Of a stretch of 64,000 bases of DNA, positions 24,301 through 36,300 are shown piece after piece. The translations under genes were made by a program, and so were the position numbers. The notes under the pieces were generated by a model. It was given only the letters and a program-made list of their open reading frames with translations, made no database searches and was not told where the DNA came from. Every line of letters begins with the position of its first letter. Within the stretch, counting starts at the first letter, position 1. The DNA lies in NCBI RefSeq assembly GCF_038502225.1, contig NC_091372.1, positions 8,544,482 through 8,608,481 of the forward strand, read 5' to 3'. The DNA is from Cherax quadricarinatus. Its lineage: Eukaryota > Arthropoda > Malacostraca > Decapoda > Parastacidae.

Positions 24301-27300
24301 GAGTCAAAAAACGTTATCTATGGAGGCAAAGAAGGGAATGTATGAAAGTATAGTAGTACCAACACTCTTATATGGATGTGAAGCTTGGGTGGTAAATGCA
24401 GCAGCGAGGAGACGGTTGGAGGCAGTGGAGATGTCCTGTCTAAGGGCAATGTGTGGTGTAAATATTATGCAGAAAATTCGGAGTGTGGAAATTAGGAGAA
24501 GGTGTGGAGTTAATAAAAGCATTAGTCAGAGGGCAGAAGAGGGGTTGTTGAGGTGGTTTGGTCATTTAGAGAGAATGGATCAAAGTAGAATGACATGGAA
24601 AGCATATAAATCTATAGGGGAAGGAAGGAGGGGTAGGGGTCGTCCTCGAAAGGGTTGGAGAGAGGGGGTAAAGGAGGTTTTGTGGGCGAGGGGCTTGGAC
24701 TTCCAGCAAGCGTGCATGAGCGTGTTAGATAGGAGTGAATGGAGACGAATGATACTTGGGACCTGACGATCTGTTGGAGTGTGAGCAGGGTAATATTTAG
24801 TGAAGGGATTCAGGGAAACCGGTTATTTTCATATAGTCGGACTTGAGTCCTGGAAATGGGAAGTACAATGCCTGCACTTTAAAGGAGGGGTTTGGGATAT
24901 TGGCAGTTTGGAGGGATATGTTGTGTATCTTTATACGTATATGCTTCTAGACTGTTGTATTCTGAGCAACTCTGCAAAAACAGTGATAATGTGTGAGTGT
25001 GGTGGAAGTGTTGAATGATGATGAAAGTATTTTCTTTTTGGGGATTTTCTTTCTTTTTTGGGTCACCCTGCCTCGGTGGGAGACGGCCGACTTGTTGGGG
25101 AGGGGGGGGGGAATGTATGTGTAGTGTGACCTAAGTGTAAGTAGAAGTAGCAAGACGTACCTGAAACCTTGCATGTTCATGAGACAGAAAAATGGACACC
25201 AGCAATCCTACCATCATGTAAAACAATTACAGGCTTTTGTTTTACACTCGCTTGGCAGAACAGTAGTACCTCCCTGGGTGGTTGCTGTCTACCAGCCTAC
25301 TACCTAGAATTCATTTTATATATCTTTTTAATAAAAATCCATGTGGATCATTCAGAGCAAGGAGCACTGAAGGCTCAAACCTTCCTCTGCCCGTGGTGAG
25401 ACAGATATGCTGCTAGGTTGTACTTACTGAGACTGGCTATATTTTGAATCAGTCTATTGATGCACTAAGTCTTCTACTCTTCAAAGCTTTTAGTGGAGTC
25501 TTTTGACCCAAAAAAGAAATGGTTTCATAATCATTCAGACAGCAATAGGTGAATGATGGCGAAAGTTTCTTTTTCAGGTCACCCTGCCTCAGTAGGTGAC
25601 CAGTGTGTTAAAAATCATAAATAGGGTTTTTAATTGATGCTGCTTATTTTAACTTGGCATGATAGTATTTATTTGTGTAGAAATTTCTATGTTCATAGCT
25701 TTTATTGTATGTATTGTATGTTTTATTGTATGTAGATGGGACAAAAGGAAAAGGGCAACAGAAAGTAAGAGGTAAAAGTTTATAAACTAAGGGAGGAGGA
25801 AGTTAGGGTGAGATACAAAAAACTATTGGCAGAAAGGTAGGCTAGTGCATGTATGGGTAGTAGGGGGGGGGGTTGAAGAGGGTTGGAATAGTTTTAAAAA
25901 TGCAGTATTAGTATGTGGGGCAGAAATTTGTGGCTATAGGAGGGTGGGTGCAGGAGGAAAGAGGAGTGATTGGTGGAATGATGAAGTAAAGGGTGTGATA
26001 AGAGAAAAAAAATAGCTTAGAGGGTTTTTACAAAGCAGAAGTGATATAAGGAGGGCAGAGTATATGGAGAGTAAAAGAAAGGAGAAGAGAGTGATGAGAG
26101 AATACAAAAGGAGAGCAAATGATAGTGGGAGAGGCACTGTTAAGAAATTTTGTGGAGAATAAGAAAAAATTTTGGAGTTAGATAAACAAGTTAAGAAAGC
26201 CCAAGGAATGAATGCATTAGTCAGTGAAAAGCAGAGTAGGGGAGTTAGTAGATGGGAAGCTGGAGGTATTGGGTAGATGGCAGGAATATTTTGAAGAACT
26301 TTTAAATGTCGATGAAGAAAGGGAGGCAATAATTTCATGCACTGGCCAGGGAGGTATCACATCCTTTAGGAGTGAAGAAGAGCAGGATGCAAGTGTGGGG
26401 AGGTGCGTGAGACATTACATAGAATGAAAGGGGGTAAAGCAGCTGGAACTGATGGGATCATGACAGAAATGTTAAAAACAGGGGGAGGGGATATGGTGTT
26501 GGAGCGGTTGGTATTTTTGTTTAATAAATGTATGAAAGAAGGGAAGGTACCTAGGGAGTGGCAGAGAGCATGTATAGTTCCTTTATATAAAGGTAAGGGG
26601 GACAAAAGAGATTGTAAAAATTATAGGGAAATAAGTTTACTGAGTATACCAGGTAAAGTATATGGTAGGGTTATTATTCACAGAATTAGAGGTAAGACAG
26701 GGAGCAGAATTGCAGATGAGCAAGGAGACTTTAGAGTCTGTAGGTGATGTGTAGATTAAATGTTTACATTGAAGCATATATCTTTCTTTCAACACACCGG
26801 CTGTATCCCAGCGAGGCGGGGTGGCCCAAAAGGAAAAAAATGAAAGTTTCTCCTTTTATATTTAGTAATATATACAGGAAAAGGGGTTACTAGCCCCTTG
26901 CTCCCGGCATTTTAGTCACCTCTTACGACACACCTGGCTTATGGAGGAAGAATTCTGTTCCGCTTCCCCATGGAGTGAAGCATATATGTGAGCATTATTT
27001 AGATAAAGATAGGGAAGTTTTCATTGCATTTATAGATTTAGGAATATGTGGCAGATGTTGCAAGTGTATGGAATAGGTAGTAAGTTACTAACTGCTGTAG
27101 AGAGTTTTTATGAGGATAGTGAGGCTCAGGTTAGGGTGTGTACAAGAGAGGGAGATTATTTCCCAGTAAAGTAGGTCTTAGACAGGGATGTGTAATGTCG
27201 CCATGGTTGTTTAACCCTTAAATTGTCCAAACGTAGATCTATGTTTTTTCAACATTTGAAAGTATGTAAAAAAAAAAACGTAGAGCTTCTTTTTATTTTT

Positions 27301-30300
27301 TACATTTGAAAACGTGTAAAGAAAACTTCGATCTACGTTTTTTTTTTTTCGTTATATTTGAAAATATTTAAAAAAAGCGTAATGTACTTTTGGAGCACTA
27401 CGCATGTGAACATAGATCTGCTTGGACAGTTTAAGGGTTAATATATTTGTAGATGGGGTTGTAAAAGAAGTAAATGTTAGGGTGATGGGGAGAGGGGTGG
27501 GATTAAATTATGGGGAATCAAATACAAAATGGGAGTTGACACAGTTACTTATTGCTGATGATACTGTGCTTATGGGAGATTCTAAAGAAAAATTACAAAA
27601 GTTAGTGGGCAAGTTTGGGAGGGTGTGTAAAGGTAGAAAGTTGAAAGTGAACATAGATAAGAGTAAGGTGATGAGGGTATCAAATGATTTAGATAAAGAA
27701 AAATTGGATATCACATTGGAGTATGGAAGAAGTGAATATTTTCGGATATTTTGGAGTTTATTTGCCAGTGGATGGGTTTATGAAGGATGAGGTTAACCAT
27801 AGAATTGATGAAGGTAGAAAGGCGAGTGGTGCGTTGAGGTATATGTGGAGACAAAAAAATGTTATCCATGGAGGCAAAGAAGGGACTGTACGAAAGTATA
27901 GTGGTACAAACACTTATATAGGTGTGTAGCTTGGGTTGTAAATGCTGCAGTGAGGAGGTGCCTGGAGGCAGTGGAGATGTCCAGTCTAAGGGCAATATGT
28001 GGTGTAAATATTATGCAGAAAATTCATAGTGTAGAGATTAGGAGGAGGTGTGGAGTTACTAAAAGTATTAGTCAGACTGCTGAAGAGGGGTTGTAGAGGT
28101 GGTTTGGTCATTTAGACAGAATGGAACTAAGTAGAATGACTTGGAGAATGTATAAATCTGTAGAGGAAGGAAGGTGGGGTAGGGGTCGTCCTTGAAAAGG
28201 TTGGAGGGAGGGGCTTGGACTTCCAGCAAGCGTGTGTGAGCATGTTTGATAGGAGTGAATGGAAACGAATGGTTTTTGGGACCTGATGAGCTGTTGGAGT
28301 GTGAGCAGTGAAGTGATTTAGGGAAACTGGTTAGCCAGACTTGAGTCCTGGAAATGGGAAGTACAATGCCTGCACTTTAAAGGAGGAGTTTGGGATATTG
28401 GCAGTTTGGAATGACTGTCTAAACTGTCGTATCTGGGCGCCTCTGCAAAGACTGGGATTATGTATGAGTGAGGTAAAAGTGTTGAATGATTATGAAAAGT
28501 TTTTCTTTTTGGGTTCTTTCTTTTGGGTCACCCTGCCTTGGTGGGAAACGGCCGACGTGTTAAAAAAAAAAAACTTTGTTTGTATTGTGGGTATTGTATA
28601 TTATTGCTACAAGGGCAGTGAGACCCCACACAGTCAGAGCGCTCTGAAAATATCACAGCTACTATTATTAAAAACAGGCCATGGAATGGGGTGGGGTTTG
28701 AACCCATGGTGAGCGAGTTTGTTTGCAGTAGTGTTATTACAGTTTCATGAGTTATTAACAACAGTGTAACACACACAGAATCTTGATCCGGATTATTAAA
28801 CGTGGAGCACCTGTCTCATACTAATAACTAAAATCATAGTATAAATTCACATCTAACTCACAATTTGAAAAGGAAAATTTAGTTGAAGCTTTGGTCAGTC
28901 TAAGGTTTCGTCTCCAAATTGTGGGTTTGATATGAATTGTTCCAGCCTCGGCACTGTGACTTTTATTTTTCAGTATTTATGTAAACTCTTGAAACGCACA
29001 ATTCATAGATACTGTGCTGCCCAGTGTGTTGACTATTTTGAATTAGCCCGGGTAATTTACACCATGTATGATAATCGTACTTACGTGTAACCTAAATAAA
29101 CTTATTATATTTCATAGCACTTATGTGCAAATATACATTACTGCTAAAGATATCTTTGAGTATATTAAGTAAATTTAGTGTAATGTGTGGCATTCTAAAA
29201 GCCTTGATAAAAAATAGTTTGCACCAAATCATTTTTTCTTGTCTATTGATATTGTGAATGGATTAAGTGATGTTAAATTCTTTCAACAGGTCTTCGGGAG
29301 CGCCTCTGTCTGCTGACTATATTTGCTCTTAGTGTCCGCTATGAAGCACCTGATCTGAGCTTAGCTGTATCAAGTGGTCTGCTTGATGCCTTAGTGCGAA
29401 TGTGCTGTCCATACGATCCTCCAACTCTGCGTCATACCCCTCATCCATCCCCGACAGATCTTTTGCCTCATGCAGCACATACACTCTTCCAAATTCTTAC
29501 TATTTTAACTGGGTAAGTATACTTAAAGGAATTGGAAGCCTAAATAAGATTTCAGTAAAATAAGTTTTAAATTAATTTTATTGCTATAACATTACCAGTT
29601 AATAAGTAACCTCGTTCATAAGCTTTTATTACAAAACACATTTTTAAACTTCATAGTCCATCTTCCACCAATGTAGGGTAACCCCCCGAAAAAGGACAGT
29701 CATCATTCATTCAATGGCTGCCTTGCCAGAAGTGTATGGATGTTGCAGTTCAGATATTATTTTGAACATCATCCCCATCCCTCCTTTAGGATGCAGGCAT
29801 TTTGCTTCCCACTTCAAGGACTCGCTGGTTTCCTTGAATCTCTTTAATAAATGTTACCCTGCTCACACTCCAACAGCACGAGAAGTCACAAGAGCTACTT
29901 GCCTCCACTCTGATCTAACATGGCTCACAAGCCTGCTGGATGCTCAGGTCCCTAGTATTGAAGGCCTGCTGTATCTCCTCCCCCCATCCCTTCCTGGAAT
30001 GATGACTACTAGTCCTTGCTGCTCAGATTTATACACCCCCTTTGGTAATCCTCTCCTGCCTCATCCTCTCTAAATGCCCAAGCCACCTTAAAACCCCCTC
30101 CTCAACCCTCTGAATGCTACCTTGTAACTTCTGCACTCTGAATTCTCTGTATAATATTGTCAGTGTTAGCATGATAATTGAATGCATTATTGTCAATAAA
30201 CTGAATTATCTTGACAAAATTAATGTATTATTGCCAGTGAATTATATTAGCTTGTCAAGATGAATGTATTTTCATTTTGTAAATTGCATTAGCTTGTGAA

Positions 30301-33300
30301 GAATGAATTATCAGTAAATTGTAAAAGTTTGTGAAGATTAACGTAGCATAGTCTTGATGTGTAGTATTGACCTGGTGTTGGATGGCATCTAGAATAGTAC
30401 TGAGTATAATAATAGTCACATATATCGATATATAATAAACAAAGACCAATAATATTATGATTGTTTTTGCAGGTATTATGCAGAAGACATCAGTAAATGT
30501 GTTCTCTCACAAGTTATGAATCTCTTGCATCTGCAAGTTGAAGACCTTGTTAATCATATCATTAAAGCTAATGAAATCACATGGAAAACTTACATGCAAC
30601 ATGAATCTATTATTCCACTTGAAAAGAATGTTGATATAGCTAAACCTGACCTAAAAGAAGCAGAAGTTGAAGAAAGAGAGAGAGATGGTATAGATGTAAA
30701 GGATGTTGGTAAAAAAGAAAGAAAGATAGGCCAGAGAAAATTAGAACTACGCCTCACAGGTCTTGATGGCGGCCAGAACAACAATGCTGCAGATGCCAGG
30801 AAACGACGACATTTAGAGGTAACCTTAGGAAACCTCCTAGTGTTTGTGAGGCGGCTGTGTGTTAACCAGCGGGTGAGAGTTCTTGTTGGTCGTCAGCCGT
30901 GGGTACGTCTTCTGCTTCTGGTCACTGGTGAGCAGGCTGAAACTCACCTTCCTCAAGTCATCAGTGTAAGAACAAGAGTTTTGGCACTGACACTGTTGGG
31001 CGCTACTCTGCCATATTCGGATTTTGACTTGGAGGCTCGGGAACAAGTTGTAAGACAGCTCTTCATGCAGCTGGCAGCAAATATGTGGGTGATACCCTCT
31101 GCTCAGGCTCATCTTAAGGCAAGTCAGTTGTTGACAGAACTTCAAAAACATCTTGTGAGACTGTCAAGTCCTGATTTGCTAGATGAACAGTCAAGGCCTG
31201 ATTCCCCTGATGATAGTTTACCAGTCCAGGAAGTAGGTTTTGACCCTGACAAGTCTGTGTGTTGTTCAGTTGAAGGAGGACACACACTTGTTCATGGTCC
31301 AGGGGGTCGTGGCTATGGTCTAGGCTCTACTCCAATTACCTCTGGCTGTTATCAGTGGAAGTTTCTCATTGTGAAAGAGAACCGTGGTAATGAAGGAACC
31401 TGTGTTGGCGTCTCAAAATATCCTGTCCGTGACTACAGCCATAGGACTTCATCAGACATGTGGCTATATAGAGCTTACTCAGGAAATTTGTACCACAATG
31501 GGGAACTGAGTGTTTCCTTACCTGGTTTTACTCAGGGAGATTACATCACTGTGGTGCTTGATATGGAGGCTAGGACACTAAGCTTTGGCAAGAATGGAGA
31601 AGAACCTCGACTTGCATTTGAAAATATTGATGCTCCTGAACTATATCCATGTGTTATGTTTTATAGCACAAATCCTGGGGAGAAGGTAAAGATGGTGGAC
31701 ATGCAAGTGAGAGGTTCCCCTCGAGATCTTGATCCAGGTGATCCGTTGTGTGCCCCTCAAGCTGCAGTCTTGTCAGAAGCTCACATTGCTCTTCTTCGGC
31801 AGCTGCATGAAGCCTCGGCTTGGACACAGCAGGTTAATGATTGTATAATTGAACGCCTTAATCAGACAAAGGAACTTATCCCGCAGCCGAAGGATCTCCA
31901 TGAAAGTGTTGAAACGGCTTCTAAAAGTGAATCGGAAAATGAGGAACTTGTATCTGAGTATGAACCTATCACAGATGATGCCATTGAAGGTCATGTCTTG
32001 ACACTGGATGAAAGACTTGAACGAGAAGAAAGAACAAAGAAAAAATTTGGACTGCGTTTAAATGATGACGATAGAAGCAGTCAAAGAACAGATTTAAATT
32101 TAGAAAATGCTGATGAGCATTTAGATGGAAGGACAGGCATTGCTAAAGGAAAACCATGTAAACAGAATCTTGTTTATGAGATGAACTTAGAACAGCTGTG
32201 TAAGGAAGTTTATCCTGCTCTTGCCATGATTGGTGGAGTTGATAGTGGACTAAGGGTAGGAAGTCAGTGTATCCAGAAGGGCACTGGAAGGAGAGCAATG
32301 GTCTTAGGAGCTTTACGCCAAGGACATCCAGCTGTTAAGGTGTGTTTATATCTCCATTTCTCTTTGTTTGCATGTGTGTAATTGCCTATTTTAGTTATGG
32401 ATGGTGAGGTGAACTCATCTTGTCCCATTTTCAGTGCTCTTCAAAATTTTATGATAGATTAGATATAAAAGCTTTCCAATGTAAATATGGTATAGTATAC
32501 TATACAATAGTCCCCCTATATCTGTGGGGGATACATTTAAGACCTACCATGGATAGTAGCAAACTGTGTATACGTGCAAGTCATTTTTCGTTTACGTACA
32601 TACCTACGATAAAGTTTGATATATTATGCACGACAAGTCAAGAATGATTAGTTTTTCCCTGATGGGAAGCACTTCACAGCTTCTTTTAGTCTTTGAAGAA
32701 TTGCCAGCATCACTGCTTTTTGGGGATGTTATTAAGCAAAATTAAGTTATTTTGAGCCACGGTAAACCATGGATAACTGAAACCACAAAATATGAATCTG
32801 CAGATACAGGGGGTACTATTGTATACTGTGACAGACCTAACTGTATTGACAGTAGTGAAGCTTTATTTGAGACAGTTCATCTGTGGATGGGTTTCTTCAG
32901 TCTTTGATGGCTGTAGAAGCTTGGATATGGGTAAAACATTCGTCTCTGCAGTTGTCTTTTTCGTCATTTGTCAGTTTTGCACTCTTCGTCTCCAGTGTAC
33001 ATACAGCGAGAGATATACACCTCACTGTATATACCACCTTACATTTTTTTTTTTTTTTTTTTTTTTTTTTAGTCTTGTGTATATTAACATGAATTTTGTG
33101 TTCTTAGTTGTCTTGTAAATATTGTATGGCTAGTAGAGCATTGCTTATTTCTGTAACTGTGTGTGCTTTCAGGTACAATGGTGTGACTGGGATACAAGTA
33201 TCAGTGATGTCCCCGTGTCTATGTTAGAGCCTGTGGAGCCGCCTCCGTTTGATGTTTCCAAGATGTCTGGAATAACTGCCCAAGTCATCACTCAAATAAT

Positions 33301-36300
33301 GAGGTTGGGAGGACTCACTCAAGAGGTCGGTAATAAAAATTCTGCAGTAAACATGAAGTTATTATTATTTTTTATGCAAATTACGTGTACTGAACTTTCC
33401 TTGCCCTACTTTGGGTGACTATCCTTGTGTAATAACCTATTTGTAGCTACAGTAGTAGAATTTAGTTCATGTTGTCCCATCTTCAGTATTTGTAGGTAAA
33501 GTAGGAGAATTTAGCTCACTGCAGTATACCTGTGACTTTTTGTTAAGGGCTTTTCTACCTCTGCATCATAATATGAGAGGCCAGACTTGCTTATTGACCA
33601 TCTGGTCAACCAAGCTGTTTGTGCTAGTGACCCACATTTTAGGTTCAAAATCTGATACTATTCTCCATCAAGGAGGACTGAAATTTTCACTGTGTGTATT
33701 CATATGGGAAGGTGATAAAGGTAATATTTTGTGAAGGGATTCAGGGAAACCAGTTAGCTGGACTTGAGTCCTGGAGGTGAGAGGTACAGTATCTGCACTC
33801 TAAAGCAAAGGTTTGGAATATTTGTTTGGAGGGACATCTAAACTGTTGTATCTGTGCACCTCTGGCAGGACAATGATAGTGTGAATGATGGTGAAAATGT
33901 TTTTTTTTTTTTTTGGGTCATCCTGTTTGTGGGAAATGACCATTGTGTTTAAAATGAAAACGAAAGGAAGGGTAGTGATGTGGTTGGAGGGTCATCAGCA
34001 CTGTGATGGTAGCATCCTTCTGGAAAAGCAGCAGATGAATGAATGATGGTGAATGTTTATTTTTTGGGTCACCTTGATTTGGCTGTTGACGTAGAAAAAA
34101 GTATGTAATTACTGTCCAATGAATATACAGTGGACCCCCAGTTTACGATTGGCTCCCAATGCGACCAATTATGTAAGTTTATTTATGTAAGTGCGTTTGT
34201 ATGTGTGTGTTTGGGGGTCTGAAATGGACTAATCTAATTCACAATATTCCTTATGGGAACAAATTTGGTCAGTACTGGCACCTGAACGTACTTCTGGAAT
34301 GAAATAATATCGTAAACCGGGGGTCCACTGTATACTATAACAATCATAACTAATGTTTTATTTAATTATTTTAAAAATATCATTTAATTATTCCATAGCT
34401 GATGTGTTACAGCTAATGTACTGAAGTCTTTAAAAGTCAGTTAGCTCACCAAGTTTATATTGAGAATTTTAGAGATTTTCAGATGTGCATATTTCATCCC
34501 CTGTGTCATTATCATTCTTTTTATACTTTTTTTTTTTCAACGACCCGGCAGTATCCCACCCAGGCAGGGTGACCTAAAAAGAAAACTAAGGTCTCTCTTT
34601 TTAAATTTAGTAATGTATACAGGAGGGGCTTGGACTTCCAGCAAGCGTGCGTGAGCGTGTTAGATAGGAGTGAATGGAGACGAATGGTACTTGGGACCTG
34701 ACGATCTGTTGGAGTGTGAGCAGGGTAATATTTAGTGAAGGGATTCAGGGAAACCGGTTATTTTCATATAGTCGGACTTGAGTCCTGGAAATGGGAAGTA
34801 CAATGCCTGCACTTTAAAGGAGGGGTTTGGGATATTGGCAGTTTGGAGGGATATGTTGTGTATCTTTATATGTGTATGCTTCTAGACTGTTGTATTCTGA
34901 GCACCTCTGCAAAAACAGTGATAATGTGCGAGTGTGGTGAAAGTGTTGAATGATGATGAAAGTATTTTCTTTTTGGGGATTTTCTTTCTTTTTTGGGTCA
35001 CCCTGCCTCGGTGGGAGACGGCCGACTTGTTGAAAAAAAAAAAAAAAAATACAGGAGGAGGAGTTACTATAAATTTGAAGTGGCTGCTAAAATTTTACAT
35101 TTTAGTGAGTGGTGCTGGAATTTTAAAATTATATAATATTAATGATTTTCAGATTGAATTTCCTAAACTGACGTACAACCATGAGACTGACGAGTTGCAG
35201 ACCTCGTCTACGGGCAGCCTTGTGTCGCCTCAGGTTCCACAGACTCACCTGGAGTCGTTGCCCACCACTGCAGCCAATTCTCATGGGCCCTCACACACCT
35301 CCAGTCCACGCAAGGAGTTAAGGTAGATTGGAAGTTATTTTTTTTTTTATGTTATTCAAAGGTCACACTGTGAGACTTTGTAGTTGGTCCAAGTCAGACT
35401 GAAACCTCGTCATAAGCTTCTATATTTTTATTATTATTATCACACTGGCCGATTCCCACCAAGGCAGGGTGGCCCGAAAAAGAAAAACTTTCACCATCAT
35501 TCACTCCATCACTGTCTTGCCAGAAGGGTGCTTTACACTACAGTTTTTAAACTGCAACATTAACACCCCTCCTTCAGAGTGCAGGCACTGTACTTCCCAT
35601 CTCCAGGACTCAAGTCCGGCCTGCCGGTTTCCCTGAACCCCTTCATAAATGTTACTTTGCTCACACTCCAACAGCACGTCAAGTATTAAAAACCATTCGT
35701 CTCCATTCACTCCTATCAAACACGCTCATGCACGCCTGCTGGAAGTCCAAGCCCCTCGCACACAAAACCTCCTTTACCCCCTCCCTCCAACCTTTCGTAG
35801 GCCGACCCCTACCCCGCCTTCCTTCCACTACAGACTGATACACTCTTGAAGTCATTCTGTTTCGCTCCATTCTCTCTACATGTCCGAACCACCTCAACAA
35901 CCCTTCCTCAGCCCTCTGGACAACAGTTTTGGTAATCCCGCACCTCCTCCTAACTTCCAAACTACGAATTCTCTGCATTATATTCACACCACACATTGCC
36001 CTCAGACATGACATCTCCACTGCCTCCAGCCTTCTCCTCGCTGCAACATTCATCACCCATGCTTCACACCCATATAAGAGTGTTGGTTTGTAGATGAATG
36101 GTTCAGAGAACCGACATGTTGATAAATTAGACACATGTGCAACTCTTGGGTATCTTTATTGAGGAAACGTTTCGCCACACAGTGGCTTCATCAGTCCATA
36201 CAAAGGAGAATCTTGAAGAACAGGAGGAGAATGAGGTAATCAGTCCCTCAACCTTGAGTCGATGTGGTCAGTCCATCAATCTTGAATAGATTGATGGACT

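Larger units (their letters stand above)
25742..28571 (+). pseudogene. RTE family A LINE, older copy with two nested insertions
   Basis: Same coding order as the copy at 22655 but with many stops and frameshifts; LLIADDTVLMG replaces LLFADDTVLMG. Interrupted by SINE C (26782-26975) and a piggyBac-like MITE (27211-27441). Ends in GGTCACCCTGCCTTGGTGGG and a short poly-A. Confidence 0.8.
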
